This document shows, one piece after another, positions 17,968 to 27,097 of a stretch of DNA of 64,000 bases. Each line of letters begins with the position of its first letter. The stretch's first letter is position 1. The notes under the pieces were generated by a model, which did no database searches, was not told where the DNA came from, and was given only the letters and a program-made list of their open reading frames with translations. The stretch is from Sphingopyxis italica (GTDB taxonomy: Bacteria; Pseudomonadota; Alphaproteobacteria; Sphingomonadales; Sphingomonadaceae): positions 186,001 to 250,000 of the forward strand of contig NZ_JAATIT010000003.1 in the NCBI RefSeq assembly GCF_011926545.1, given 5' to 3'. Made by a program: the position numbers and the translations under genes.

Positions 17968-20469
17968 ATGCTCCCCCTCGCCTCACTCTGGCGGATCGCG
18001 CGGCGCGACCTTGCGACGCGCATCCGCGGGCTGCGTCTGCTCGCGGCCTGCCTCTTCCTCGGCGTCGCGACGCTCGCCGCGATCGGCAGCCTGACGCGCG
18101 GCATCACCTCCGAACTCGAAGTGCGCGGACAGACGATCCTCGGCGGCGATGTCGAGTTCAGCCTGCCGCAGCGCCAAGCGACGGTGGAGGAGATGGCGGG
18201 GTTCCGCCGCGTCGGCACACCCTCGGCGACCGTGCGGCTGCGCGCGATGGCGAACGATCCCGACGGCGAGGCGCTGCTCTCCGAGTTGAAAGCGGTCGAC
18301 GGCGCCTACCCGCTCTATGGCACGATGCGGCTGGGGAGCGGCGCGCGCCGGGGCCCGCCGCCATCGGGTGCGATCTGGATCGGCAAGGATCTCGCCTCAC
18401 GCCTCGACCTGAAAGTCGGCGAGCGAGTGAAGTTTGGCGAAAAAGCGTTCCTTATCGATGGTATCATCGCCGAAGAACCCGACCGTCTGGGCGAAGGCTT
18501 CACGCTCGGTCCCGTCGCCATCATCGGCCTCGCCGACCTGCCCTCGACGCAGTTGATCCAGCCGGGCAGCCTTTATGAAAGCAAATATCGCGTCCGCTTG
18601 CCTGACAGCGCAAATCCCGAAGCGGTCGGCAAGGCGCTGACCGCCGAATTCCCCGACGCGGGCTGGGACATCACCGACAGCAGTAACGGCGCCCCCGGCA
18701 CGCGGCGTTTCATCGAACGCATGGGTCAATTCCTGTCGCTCGTCGGCCTTGCCGCGCTGGTCATTGCCGGGATTGGTGTCGGCAATGGTGTCGCGAGCTA
18801 CCTCGCTGGCAAACGCCCCGGCCTCGCGACATTGAAGGTACTCGGCGCCGACAGCGGCACCGTGGCGCGCATCTATGGATTGCAGATTCTGGCGGTCGCC
18901 GCCGTCTCGATCGTCGCCGGCCTGATCGTCGGGGCGCTCGCGCCCGCGCTCATCGGCGCGATCGCGGGCGACGTGCTGCCGGTCAAACCCGGCGTAGCCA
19001 TCTATCCGCTGCCACTCGCGGTCAGCGCGGCTTATGGCCTGCTCATCGCGATCGCCTTCGCGCTGCCCCCGCTGGCCGCCACCCGCCACGTCCCCGCCGC
19101 CGGCCTCTACCGCGCGACGGTAAGCGGCGCGGCGCGCATCGACCGGCGGACGGTCATCGCGGTCGCCGCCGCGCTGATCGCGATCGTCGCGCTGGCGGTG
19201 GGCACCGCACGCGAACCGCTGTTCGCGCTCGGTTTCATCGGCGCCGCGATCGGGCTTCTCCTCATCCTCGTCGGGCTCGGCTGGCTGGTGCGCCGCACCG
19301 CGAGCCGGCTACCGCGGCCGAAACGTCCGCTCTTCCGCCTCGCGCTCGCGAACCTGCACCGTCCGGGCGCAGCGACGGGCGCGCTCGTCGTCGCCCTCGG
19401 CCTTGGCCTCACCCTGTTCGTGACGCTGGCGGCGATCCAGACGAGCATCACCTCCGAAATCCGGTCGACCGTGCCGCAGCGCGCGCCGAGCTTCTTCGTG
19501 CTCGACGTTCCGCGAACCGATGCTGTGCGCTTCCGCACGATCGTCACCGAGGCCGATCCCAAGGCCGAGATCAACATGATCCCCGCGCTGCGCGGCAGCA
19601 TCACCGAATTTTCCGGGCAGCGCGTCGACGAACTCGCCGAACTGCCCGAGGGCGCGTGGGTGCTGCGCGGCGACCGGGGGCTGACCTACAGCCCCGTCCT
19701 CCCCAACGGCAGCGAGCTGGTGGGCGGCGAATGGTGGGCGGCCGGTTACAAGGGGCCGCCGCTGGTCAGTGTCGAGCAGGAGGTCGCGACATCGCTCGGG
19801 CTCAAGATCGGCGACACGCTCTCGGTCAATGTGCTGGGGGTCGAGGTGCAAGCCAAGGTCGCGTCGTTCCGAACCGTCAACTGGGACAATTTCGGATTGA
19901 ACTATGTGCTCGTCTTCTCGCCCGGCACTTTCGACGCCGCGCCGCATAATATGGTCGCGACGGTGGCAGTCGGGCCGGAGGCGGAAACCGCACTGTCGCG
20001 CAGCATTCCGCGCGCCTTCCCTTCGGCGTCGCTGATCGCGGTGCGCGATGTCGTGAGCCAGGTTACGACCCTGCTCACGCAGATGAGCCAGGCGATCGCC
20101 GCGGCGGCGAGCATCGCGATCCTCGCCGGGATCGCGGTGCTGATCGGCGCGATCGCGGCCAGCCGCGAACGGCGTGTTTACGACAGCGTCATCCTGAAAT
20201 TGCTCGGCGCGACGCGCGGGCAGATTTTGGGCGCGCAGGGCATGGAATATGCGGTGCTCGCGGCGATCCTCGCGCTGCTCGCGCTGGGATTGGGGCTCGC
20301 GGGCGCCTGGTATGTCGTGACGCAGTTGTTCGAGTTCGACTTCGCGCCCGATCCGCTGATCGTCGGATTGACGCTGATTGGCGGCGCCGGGCTGTCCTTC
20401 CTGATCGGGATCGCGGGGAGCTGGCCTTTGCTCTCGGCCAAGCCGGCGCAGGCGCTGCGCAGCCTTTAG
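17968..20469 (+). CDS. ABC transporter permease with FtsX domains (YbbP type)
   Basis: The 833-residue protein has an N-terminal helix (LRLLAACLFLGVATLAAIGS), a large periplasmic MacB-like region, and two FtsX permease domains. The first (about residues 260-400) reads LSLVGLAALVIAGIGVGNGVAS; the second lies at the C-terminus (AAAASIAILAGIAVLIGAIA through AWYVVTQLFEFDF). With the preceding ATPase it forms the exporter or mechanotransmission complex of YbbAP type, functionally tied to TesA-like esterases in other Proteobacteria. It starts one base after the ATPase stop and is convergent with the TauE gene, overlapping by 4 bp. Confidence 0.93.
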   Translation: MLPLASLWRIARRDLATRIRGLRLLAACLFLGVATLAAIGSLTRGITSELEVRGQTILGGDVEFSLPQRQATVEEMAGFRRVGTPSATVRLRAMANDPDGEALLSELKAVDGAYPLYGTMRLGSGARRGPPPSGAIWIGKDLASRLDLKVGERVKFGEKAFLIDGIIAEEPDRLGEGFTLGPVAIIGLADLPSTQLIQPGSLYESKYRVRLPDSANPEAVGKALTAEFPDAGWDITDSSNGAPGTRRFIERMGQFLSLVGLAALVIAGIGVGNGVASYLAGKRPGLATLKVLGADSGTVARIYGLQILAVAAVSIVAGLIVGALAPALIGAIAGDVLPVKPGVAIYPLPLAVSAAYGLLIAIAFALPPLAATRHVPAAGLYRATVSGAARIDRRTVIAVAAALIAIVALAVGTAREPLFALGFIGAAIGLLLILVGLGWLVRRTASRLPRPKRPLFRLALANLHRPGAATGALVVALGLGLTLFVTLAAIQTSITSEIRSTVPQRAPSFFVLDVPRTDAVRFRTIVTEADPKAEINMIPALRGSITEFSGQRVDELAELPEGAWVLRGDRGLTYSPVLPNGSELVGGEWWAAGYKGPPLVSVEQEVATSLGLKIGDTLSVNVLGVEVQAKVASFRTVNWDNFGLNYVLVFSPGTFDAAPHNMVATVAVGPEAETALSRSIPRAFPSASLIAVRDVVSQVTTLLTQMSQAIAAAASIAILAGIAVLIGAIAASRERRVYDSVILKLLGATRGQILGAQGMEYAVLAAILALLALGLGLAGAWYVVTQLFEFDFAPDPLIVGLTLIGGAGLSFLIGIAGSWPLLSAKPAQALRSL

Positions 20470-21227
20470 TTCAGCAGGCGCACCACGGCCGACACCGCAG
20501 CCACCCCGAGCACGACCGCGACCATCGCCTGCCAGATGTGCTGCGGAACCCGGCCGAACGCGCGGGCGCCGAAATAATTGCCGAACCACATAGGCAGGAA
20601 GAGGATGACCGCCATCAGGAACAATCGCCATGTGGCGATACCCAGCCACAAGGAGGCGAGCGTCCCGGCGATCGCGGTCATGAAAAAGATCATCAGCATC
20701 GACGCGCGCGCCACTTTCGGGTCGATACGGCGTCGCAGGTAGAAGGGCACGACCGGCGGCCCGGGCATCGCGGCAAAGCCGGTGAGGATGCCCGATACGA
20801 TGCCGGTGCCCGCGACGGCAACTCGTCCCGGACGGTGTCCCTCGGGCTTTTTCGGCAGCAGGACGGCGACGAACGCCCCGACCGCGGCGAGCGTGATCAG
20901 CACCCGCGCGACGTCGGCGGGCGTCAGGTCGAGCACATACATTCCGACCGGCGTCGTCGCCATCGCCGCGAGACCGATCGGAAGCGCGGTCTCGCGGTCG
21001 GCGTCGGCCATGATATGTCCGATCCCCACGGGCCCGATCAGCAGCTGCAACAATATGCCCATCACCACCGCCTCGCCCGGGGCGATGATCAGCCCGAGCA
21101 GCGGCACGAGGATGATCGCCATGCCGAACCCGGTCAGCCCGCGCACATAGGCGGCGCCGAACGTCATGGCGGCCGCGCCGGCGAGCGTCAGCGGCGCGAT
21201 GCCGACGAGGTGCTGAATATCGATCAT
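20466..21227 (-). CDS. TauE/SafE family sulfite exporter-like permease
   Basis: From ATG 21227 (ATGA overlap with the upstream gene) the protein is 253 residues with about eight hydrophobic helices. The TauE signatures are GLTGFGMAIILVPLLGLI at the N-terminus and GILTGFAAMPGPPVVPFYL in the middle. Members export sulfite or organosulfonates, but specificity cannot be inferred here. It is the third gene of a thrS-phosphoesterase-tauE cluster with overlapping ends. Confidence 0.9.
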   Translation of the reverse strand: MIDIQHLVGIAPLTLAGAAAMTFGAAYVRGLTGFGMAIILVPLLGLIIAPGEAVVMGILLQLLIGPVGIGHIMADADRETALPIGLAAMATTPVGMYVLDLTPADVARVLITLAAVGAFVAVLLPKKPEGHRPGRVAVAGTGIVSGILTGFAAMPGPPVVPFYLRRRIDPKVARASMLMIFFMTAIAGTLASLWLGIATWRLFLMAVILFLPMWFGNYFGARAFGRVPQHIWQAMVAVVLGVAAVSAVVRLLN

Positions 21228-22084
21228 GGGTGCGAATCTTTCGGTTTCAGCGTGATCAACCACGCGTCGGGCGGCGTCAGGTAACGAAGCGGCAAGAGGC
21301 TGGTCCCGAGCCCCGCGCCGACGAAGACGCGCTGGCCATTATCGTCGATCGCACCGCATGCAAAGCGGTCGCCGTAGCGCGAGACATAGGTCAGCGCGCC
21401 GATGAACGGGAAGCGGATCTGGCCGCAATGCGTGTGTCCCGCGAGGATCGCGACGACGGGCCGCGGCAGATCGGGCACGATGTCGGGGCTGTGCGTCAGT
21501 AGCAGGGGAACACCGGGACCCAGCCGGTCCATCGCCGCGAGCGTTGCGGGCAAATCGTCATGCCCCGAATAATCGTCGTCGATCGCGCCGACGAGCAGCG
21601 GGCCGAGCTTTACCGCTTCATTCTGGAGCACCCGAATGCCGCGCATTTCGAGTTCGCCGCGCAGCGCGTCGGGCCGGAACCAGTGATCATGGTTGCCCGG
21701 CGCGACGACGACGCCGAGCGGCGCGTCCAGCTTGCCGAGCGGCGCTACGACCTCGGCGGGTGAGTAGATATGCGTCGCGCTGCGCTTTTCGCTGACGAGG
21801 TCGCCCGCGATCAGCACAAGATCGGGCTTCAGCTGGTTGAGGTCAGCGACGATCCGCACCAGCCGCTCGGGCGGCATATCGGGTCCTGCTACATGGATGT
21901 CCGATAGCAGGAGCAGCTTGAGCGGCGGCTGACCTGCCGGCCAGTCGGCCACCTCGACCGCCGCGGTGCGGATCACCGGATCGCGGGTCGCATTCCAATA
22001 GCCCTTGGCGAGAAGCGCCGCGCCGACGAACGCCAGCAACGACAGCCAGCGCAGCCATCGGCGCGGGCGACGCTTCTCCGCCAT
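21224..22084 (-). CDS. membrane-anchored metallophosphoesterase (YkuE/YaeI type)
   Basis: The 286-residue protein has an N-terminal membrane anchor (WLRWLSLLAFVGAALLAKGYW) and the calcineurin-like metal motifs in order: SDIHV, GDLVS, GNHDHW, LTHSPD and AGHTHCGQ. YkuE-like enzymes of this shape have been linked to lipid phosphoester hydrolysis (UDP-sugar or phospholipid head groups); substrate unproven here. ATG at 22084 lies 2 bp after the thrS stop; a TTG at 22090 overlapping that stop is a second possible start. Confidence 0.92.
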   Translation of the reverse strand: MAEKRRPRRWLRWLSLLAFVGAALLAKGYWNATRDPVIRTAAVEVADWPAGQPPLKLLLLSDIHVAGPDMPPERLVRIVADLNQLKPDLVLIAGDLVSEKRSATHIYSPAEVVAPLGKLDAPLGVVVAPGNHDHWFRPDALRGELEMRGIRVLQNEAVKLGPLLVGAIDDDYSGHDDLPATLAAMDRLGPGVPLLLTHSPDIVPDLPRPVVAILAGHTHCGQIRFPFIGALTYVSRYGDRFACGAIDDNGQRVFVGAGLGTSLLPLRYLTPPDAWLITLKPKDSHP

Positions 22085-22086
22085 GC

Positions 22087-24105
22087 TCAATCGCGCAGAT
22101 CGGGCGGGGTCGCCTCAGCCTTCAGCATCGCGATCGCGTCGGCGAGCGGCATGATCCGCTGGCCGTCCTGCCCGAGGGTGCGGATCGCGACACTGCCTTC
22201 ATCGGCCTCGCGATTGCCGACCACCAGCAGATACGGCACCTTCGCGAGGCTGTGTTCGCGGACCTTGTAGTTGATCTTTTCGTTGCGCAGGTCGCTGTCG
22301 GCGCGAATGCCCGCCGCGGTGAGCTGCGCCACCGCATCCTTGGCATAATCGTCGGCGTCGCTGACGATCGTTGCTACCACCGCCTGCACCGGCGCGAGCC
22401 AGGTCGGGAAGCGGCCGGCGAAATGCTCGATCAAAATGCCGATGAAACGCTCGTACGTGCCGAGGATCGCGCGGTGGAGCATCACCGGGCGGTGGCGCTC
22501 GCCATCCTCGCCGATATAGCTCGCATCGAGGCGTTCGGGCATCACGCGGTCGGACTGGATCGTCCCGCACTGCCAGGTGCGCCCGATCGCGTCGGTCAGG
22601 TGGAATTCGAGCTTGGGCGCATAGAAAGCCCCTTCGCCCGGCAATTCTTCCCAGCCATAATCCTCGTTCGCCATGCCGGCGCGTTCGACCGCTTCGCGAA
22701 GTTCGGCCTCGGCCTTGTCCCACATTTCTTCGGTGCCGAAGCGCATGTCGGGGCGCAGCGCGAGCTTCACCGCATATTTCTCGAATCCGAGCTGCTTGTA
22801 GACGCGGTCGAGCAGCGCGCAGAAATCGCGGACCTCTTCGACGATCTGGTCCTCGCGGCAGAAGATATGGCCGTCGTCCTGCGTGAACTGGCGCACGCGC
22901 ATGATGCCGTGCAGCGCGCCATGCGGCTCGTTGCGGTGGCAGCATCCCATTTCGGCCATGCGCAGCGGCAGGTCGCGATACGACTTCATCCCCTGACGGA
23001 AGATCAGGACATGCGCGGGACAGTTCATCGGCTTCAGCGCCATCCACTCGGCGTCGTCCGACACGATCGGGCCTTCGTCCTCGATGTTCGGAACCTCGTC
23101 GGGGATGACGAACATATTCTCGCGATATTTGCCCCAGTGGCCCGACTGTTCCCACTGCTTGGCGTCCATCACCTGCGGCGTCTTGACCTCCTGATAGCCC
23201 GCGCCGTCGATCGCGCGGCGCATATAGGCCTCGAGCTCGCGGTAGATCCGGTAACCCTTGGGGTGCCAGAAGACGCTGCCGTGCGCCTCTTCCTGCAAAT
23301 GGAACAGGTCCATCTCGCGCCCGATCTTGCGATGGTCGCGCTTGGCGGCTTCCTCCAGCCGGACGAGATGTTCGGCGAGCTGCTTCTTGTTGAGCCAGCC
23401 GGTGCCGTAGATGCGCGACAGCTGCGCGTTCTTCTGGTCGCCGCGCCAGTATGCGCCCGAGACGCGCGTGAGCTTGAACGCCGCGGGGTCGAGCTTGCCC
23501 GTCGAGGCCAAGTGGGGCCCGCGGCACATGTCCATCCAGCCGTTTTCGTCTCCGGGTGGGCCGCTGCGATAGACGGTGAGTTCTTCGCCCTGCGGCAGTT
23601 CGGCGGCCCATTCGGCCTTGAAGCTCTCGCCTTCTGCCGCCCATTTGGCGATCAGCTTGTCGCGCTCCCACACTTCGCGCGTGAGCGGCAGGTCGGCGGC
23701 GATGATCTTGCGCATCTCCTCCTCGATCAGCGGCAGTTCGTCGTCGCGGAACGGGCCATGTTCGGCGGTCGGCGCGAAATCATAATAGAAGCCGTCGCCC
23801 GTCGACGGGCCGAAGGTGATCTGCGTGCCCGGGAAGAGGTTCTGCACCGCCTCGGCGAGGACATGCGCATAGTCGTGGCGAAAGAGTTCGAGCGCGTCGG
23901 CCTCGTCGCGGCTCGTCACCAGCGACAGGTTCGTGTCTTCCTCGAGCGGGCGCATGATGTCGCGCAGCTCGCCATCGATCTTGGCGGCAAGCGCGGCCTT
24001 CGCGAGACCGGGTCCGATGTCGGCCGCGATCTGCGCCGCGGTAGTGCCGCGCACGACTTCACGGGCAGAGCCATCGGGAAGGGTGACACGGATCATTTCG
24101 GACAT
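22087..24105 (-). CDS. thrS: threonine-tRNA ligase
   Basis: The 672-residue class II synthetase shows the full ThrRS order. An N-terminal TGS domain ([20 protein letters not shown]) is followed by the editing domain with its zinc/His motifs ([16 protein letters not shown]). The catalytic core contains [20 protein letters not shown] [11 protein letters not shown] and [15 protein letters not shown], and an anticodon-binding domain ends the protein ([20 protein letters not shown]). ATG 24105 starts at MSEMIRVTL; the longer frame upstream runs over the Fur/Zur-like palindrome and is not coding. It is the first gene of the minus-strand cluster with a phosphoesterase and TauE. Confidence 0.97.
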   Translation of the reverse strand: MSEMIRVTLPDGSAREVVRGTTAAQIAADIGPGLAKAALAAKIDGELRDIMRPLEEDTNLSLVTSRDEADALELFRHDYAHVLAEAVQNLFPGTQITFGPSTGDGFYYDFAPTAEHGPFRDDELPLIEEEMRKIIAADLPLTREVWERDKLIAKWAAEGESFKAEWAAELPQGEELTVYRSGPPGDENGWMDMCRGPHLASTGKLDPAAFKLTRVSGAYWRGDQKNAQLSRIYGTGWLNKKQLAEHLVRLEEAAKRDHRKIGREMDLFHLQEEAHGSVFWHPKGYRIYRELEAYMRRAIDGAGYQEVKTPQVMDAKQWEQSGHWGKYRENMFVIPDEVPNIEDEGPIVSDDAEWMALKPMNCPAHVLIFRQGMKSYRDLPLRMAEMGCCHRNEPHGALHGIMRVRQFTQDDGHIFCREDQIVEEVRDFCALLDRVYKQLGFEKYAVKLALRPDMRFGTEEMWDKAEAELREAVERAGMANEDYGWEELPGEGAFYAPKLEFHLTDAIGRTWQCGTIQSDRVMPERLDASYIGEDGERHRPVMLHRAILGTYERFIGILIEHFAGRFPTWLAPVQAVVATIVSDADDYAKDAVAQLTAAGIRADSDLRNEKINYKVREHSLAKVPYLLVVGNREADEGSVAIRTLGQDGQRIMPLADAIAMLKAEATPPDLRD

Positions 24106-24200
24106 CGAAAATACAGCCTTTCTGGGCAAAATTGCCGCGCCCCTTTGCCAGCATGCGATATGGGCGGCAAGGGGCCGATTCACAACAAGACTTGCAATGA

Positions 24201-24217
24201 GATAATGTATCATTATC
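24201..24217. promoter_or_regulatory. perfect palindrome GATAATGTATCATTATC, Fur/Zur-like box
   Basis: Arms GATAATG and CATTATC are perfectly inverted around TAT, and both arms equal the outer arms of the classical Fur-box consensus, though with a shorter spacer. It lies 34 bp upstream of the MerC-type gene and 95 bp upstream of thrS, in an otherwise GC-rich region. A TTGCAA element at 24192 could be the -35 of the merC promoter, so binding would repress it. Zinc (Zur) or iron (Fur) control is inferred. Confidence 0.6.
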
Positions 24218-24250
24218 TGGCACCGGAACCCCTCCCGCGAAAGACCAGAT

Positions 24251-24673
24251 ATGTGCCTCCCCGCCGCGCGCCCGCGCCTCGCCGACCTGACGGGCATCCT
24301 CCTGTCGCTGACCTGCCTGATCCATTGCCTCGCCCTGCCGCTGATCCTCCTGCTCGCTCCTGCGCTCAGCCGCTGGATCGCGTTGCCCGAGGGCGTCCAC
24401 GCGGCGATCCTGCTGTTGGCCCTGCCAGCGGCGGCGGTCGCGATGCGGGACGGGTGGCGGCGTCATCGACGTCTGGTACCCGCGGTCTTCGCGGTCGCGG
24501 GGTTAAGCCTGCTCGCGCTTGGCCTGTCGGCGCACGAGGGCTGGATCGCCGTTGCCAACCCAGCGGCGGCCGACCGGTTGCTGACCTCCGCCGGCGCCCT
24601 CGCGCTTGCCGCGGCCCATCTCGTCAACTGGCGCTGGCGTCATCGCGGCGGCGGGCATAAGCTGCCGGCATGA
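24251..24673 (+). CDS. MerC-domain membrane protein
   Basis: The 140-residue protein has four hydrophobic helices and the MerC-type first helix [18 protein letters not shown], whose Cys22 and Cys26 would bind a soft metal. Such short MerC proteins occur outside mercury operons and are often linked to zinc homeostasis. No merR, merA or merT is nearby, which argues against mercury resistance. The Fur/Zur-like palindrome directly upstream supports a role in metal supply. The stop overlaps the next gene by ATGA. Confidence 0.85.
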   Translation: MCLPAARPRLADLTGILLSLTCLIHCLALPLILLLAPALSRWIALPEGVHAAILLLALPAAAVAMRDGWRRHRRLVPAVFAVAGLSLLALGLSAHEGWIAVANPAAADRLLTSAGALALAAAHLVNWRWRHRGGGHKLPA

Positions 24674-25047
24674 CCGACGCCCCGCCCCACAGCATCGCCG
24701 CGATCCTGCCGTGCACCGATCTCGACGCCAGCACCGCCTTCTATGAAAAGCTCGGCCTGTCGGTCGTCAGCGATCATGGTAGCTATCGTCTGCTCGAAGA
24801 CGGCAAGGGGTGGCAGCTTCACCTGACGAACGAGTCGCCCGAAGGCTGGCTGGTGCCGGGGCAAAATCCGTTCGGCCTCTACCTTTATACCGACCGCGTC
24901 GCGGAACTCGCCGAGCGGATGCGCGACGCGATCCTCGAACGCGAAAAGGCGCCGACGCACAAGCCGTGGGGCATGTACGAGTTCGCGCTGTCGGACCCCG
25001 ACGAAACGCTCGTCCGCATCGGCTGGCCGAGCCGGTTGGTGGGTTGA
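24670..25047 (+). CDS. VOC-superfamily protein (glyoxalase/bleomycin-resistance fold)
   Basis: The 125-residue protein has the VOC pattern: AILPCTDLDASTAFYEKLGLSVVSDHGSYRLL at the start, an edge strand with WQLHLTNE, and YEFALSDPDETLVRIGWP at the end. A single VOC module normally acts as a dimer. It is translationally coupled to the MerC gene by a 4 bp overlap. No active-site set could be matched to a named enzyme, so substrate remains unknown. Confidence 0.85.
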   Translation: MTDAPPHSIAAILPCTDLDASTAFYEKLGLSVVSDHGSYRLLEDGKGWQLHLTNESPEGWLVPGQNPFGLYLYTDRVAELAERMRDAILEREKAPTHKPWGMYEFALSDPDETLVRIGWPSRLVG

Positions 25048-25112
25048 CCGCGCCTCCGCCTTGCAGGCTTACCCATCCCCCGCTAGGGCGGCGGCAGCAA
25101 GGGAGCCTCGCC

Positions 25113-25367
25113 ATGTTCAAGCGCCTGTTCGTCGACCATCCGAAGAGCGTCGATGAAAATTACGTCGAGCATTTCGGCGTTGCGTCGAAATTCGGGGTGA
25201 CGATGATCTGGGGCGGCCTGTGCGCGCTCGTCCATGCGATCGTTCCCGGCTGGTGCATCACCACGGGCAGCGACACGATCCAGCGGCTCAACAAGATCAT
25301 GGTCGAGCAGCGGCGCGCCAAGGGGCAATCCGTAATGCAAATGAGCACGGTCGACTGGGTCATCTGA
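25113..25367 (+). CDS. small DUF6356-like protein
   Basis: The 84-residue protein (MFKRLFVDHPKSVDENYVEHFGVASK) matches a small family common in sphingomonads (DUF6356 as I recall it). It has one hydrophobic segment with FGVTMIWGGLCALVHAIVPG and a tail of charged helix. The ATG at 25113 follows an AAGGGAG ribosome site; a longer upstream frame overlaps the VOC gene and is rejected. A possible promoter (CTTGCA near 25063, CGCTAGG near 25080) precedes it. It adjoins the hydrolase gene by 5 bp. Confidence 0.8.
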   Translation: MFKRLFVDHPKSVDENYVEHFGVASKFGVTMIWGGLCALVHAIVPGWCITTGSDTIQRLNKIMVEQRRAKGQSVMQMSTVDWVI

Positions 25368-25372
25368 TCCTG

Positions 25373-26131
25373 GTGGACACCGCCCCCGACTATCTCGACC
25401 GTCCGGGCCGCCCTCGGCTCGCTTATCGCCACACGCCGGGCGCGGGTCCGGCGATCGTCTTCCTGCCCGGCTACATGTCCGACATGGCCGGCGGCAAGGC
25501 GACGGCGCTGTTCGATTGGGCGGCGGCCGAGGGCCACGCCTGCCTGCTGCTCGACTATGCCGGATGCGGATTGTCGGACGGACTGTTCGCCGACCATACC
25601 CTGCTCGACTGGCGCGGCGATGTGCTCGACCTGATCGATGCGAAGGCCGAGGGGCCGGTGGTCATCGTCGGATCGTCGATGGGCGGCTGGCTGATGCTGC
25701 TCACCGCGCTCGCGCTCGTCCAACGCGACGGACCGGCGCGGGTGGCGGGTCTTGTCGGGATCGCCGCGGCGCCCGATTTCACCGACTGGGGTTTCAGCGA
25801 CGCCGAAAAGGCGATCATCCAGGCCGAGGGCGCGCTGCTTGAGGAAACGCCCTACAGCGACCAGCCCTATATGACGACGCGCGCCTTCTGGCAGTCGGGC
25901 GAGGCGAACCGCCTTCTGGGCAGCGAGATTCCCCTCGCCTGCCCCGTGCGCCTGCTCCACGGGCAGGAAGACGGCGACGTTCCGCCCGAGACCAGCCTGC
26001 GCCTCGCGTCCGCGCTCGCCAGCGCGGACGTGCAGGTGACGCTGGTGAAAGGCGGCGATCATCGATTGTCGCGCGATACCGACATCGCGCTGCTGATCGA
26101 CACGGTCGCTCGGCTCGCGACGCAAATCTAG
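25373..26131 (+). CDS. alpha/beta hydrolase
   Basis: The 252-residue protein has the alpha/beta hydrolase signature VVIVGSSMGGWLML with the nucleophilic Ser of GSSMG. The acid is probably Asp in HGQEDGDVPP and the histidine is in KGGDHRLSR. The oxyanion strand is AIVFLPGYMSDMAG. It resembles the ABHD10/palmitoyl-protein-thioesterase-like branch. I chose GTG at 25373; an in-frame frame extending to 25220 overlaps the upstream gene and adds no conserved sequence. Substrate unknown. Confidence 0.87.
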   Translation: MDTAPDYLDRPGRPRLAYRHTPGAGPAIVFLPGYMSDMAGGKATALFDWAAAEGHACLLLDYAGCGLSDGLFADHTLLDWRGDVLDLIDAKAEGPVVIVGSSMGGWLMLLTALALVQRDGPARVAGLVGIAAAPDFTDWGFSDAEKAIIQAEGALLEETPYSDQPYMTTRAFWQSGEANRLLGSEIPLACPVRLLHGQEDGDVPPETSLRLASALASADVQVTLVKGGDHRLSRDTDIALLIDTVARLATQI

Positions 26132-26143
26132 AAGAGGACTTCC

Positions 26144-26581
26144 ATGGCCCGCAGCGACTTCAAATTCCACGTCACCAAGCGCGTCCGCTACGCCGAGATC
26201 GACGCGCAGCGCGTCGTGTTCAACAGCCGTTACCTCGAATATTTCGACATCGGGATCACCGAATATTGGCGCGCCGCGGGCGTCTATGATCGCTGGCCCG
26301 ATCACAGCAGCCCCGAATTCCACGTCGCGCGGGCCGAGGTCGACTACAAGGTTCCGATCCTGCTCGACGAAGAGATCGACATCTGCGTGCGCGCGTCGCG
26401 CGTCGGCAAAAGCTCGATGACCTTCCTGTTCGAGCTGCACGGCGCGGGCAAGGACGACCTGCGCGCCAGCGGACAGTTGATCAACGTCCATGTCGCCGAG
26501 GCACAGGGCGCACCGGCGCCGGTGCCGGACGAATTCCTATTCCTGTTCGAAGCGTTTGAAGCGCGGGCCCTTCGCGCCTAA
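26144..26581 (+). CDS. acyl-CoA thioesterase, hotdog fold (4HBT)
   Basis: The 145-residue protein has the 4-hydroxybenzoyl-CoA thioesterase-like pattern: VRYAEIDAQRVVFNSRYLEYFDIG (with the catalytic Asp in the first helix region) and HVARAEVDYKVPILLDEEIDI. It hydrolyses acyl-CoA thioesters. It follows the hydrolase by 12 bp and precedes the glyoxalase I gene by 9 bp, so these genes are probably one transcript. Confidence 0.88.
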   Translation: MARSDFKFHVTKRVRYAEIDAQRVVFNSRYLEYFDIGITEYWRAAGVYDRWPDHSSPEFHVARAEVDYKVPILLDEEIDICVRASRVGKSSMTFLFELHGAGKDDLRASGQLINVHVAEAQGAPAPVPDEFLFLFEAFEARALRA

Positions 26582-26590
26582 TATGGCGGC

Positions 26591-27028
26591 ATGACCAAAT
26601 ATCTTCATACGATGATCCGCGTGTCGGATCCCGACGCGACCGCCCGCTTCTTCAAGCTGATCGGACTGGAGGAAACCCGCCGTTTCGACAATGAGGTCGG
26701 CCGCTTCACCCTGATCTTTCTCGCCGCCCCAGGACAGGGCGATGTGGCCGAGGTCGAGCTCACCTATAACTGGCCGCCCCTCGACGGCAGCGCGCCCGAA
26801 GAATATTCGGGCGGCCGCAATTTCGGACATCTCGCGTATCGCGTCGACGATATCTATGCGACGTGCCAGCGGCTGATGGACGCGGGCGTGACGATCAACC
26901 GCCCGCCGCGCGACGGCCATATGGCGTTCGTGCGCTCGCCCGACGGCATTTCGGTCGAGCTGCTCCAGGAAGGCACGCTCGATCCCGCCGAGCCTTGGGC
27001 GTCGATGCCCAACACCGGCGCCTGGTAA
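26591..27028 (+). CDS. gloA: lactoylglutathione lyase (glyoxalase I)
   Basis: The 145-residue VOC enzyme has the glyoxalase I metal set: His6 (KYLHTMIRV), Glu56 (EVELTYNW), His80 (FGHLAYRV) and Glu123 (SVELLQ), aligned with His5, Glu56, His74 and Glu122 of the E. coli enzyme. It isomerises the hemithioacetal of methylglyoxal and glutathione to S-lactoylglutathione. The gene for glyoxalase II follows, which fits the two-step detoxification pathway. Confidence 0.9.
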   Translation: MTKYLHTMIRVSDPDATARFFKLIGLEETRRFDNEVGRFTLIFLAAPGQGDVAEVELTYNWPPLDGSAPEEYSGGRNFGHLAYRVDDIYATCQRLMDAGVTINRPPRDGHMAFVRSPDGISVELLQEGTLDPAEPWASMPNTGAW

Positions 27029-27047
27029 AGCCGACCAAGGCGGCATG

Positions 27048-27090
27048 CCTTTCGCTCCGTCTGTGCTATAGGAATGGCCGGAGCGAAAGG
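27048..27090 (+). promoter_or_regulatory. 12 bp inverted repeat overlapping the gloB ribosome-binding site, with candidate -10
   Basis: CCTTTCGCTCCG (27048-27059) is a perfect inverse of CGGAGCGAAAGG (27079-27090). The right arm includes the AAAGGAG ribosome site for GTG 27098. The 19-base loop contains GCTATAGG, a plausible -10. Either an operator around an internal promoter, or an RNA hairpin that hides the ribosome site when transcription comes from gloA. Confidence 0.55.
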
Positions 27091-27097
27091 AGACGTC

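Noticed and set aside
22252..24660. 802-codon plus frame opposite thrS
   Set aside because: Antisense shadow; thrS motifs are clear on the other strand.
24251..24673. Mercury-resistance operon
   Set aside because: Only a MerC-like protein is present; merR, merT, merP and merA are absent nearby.
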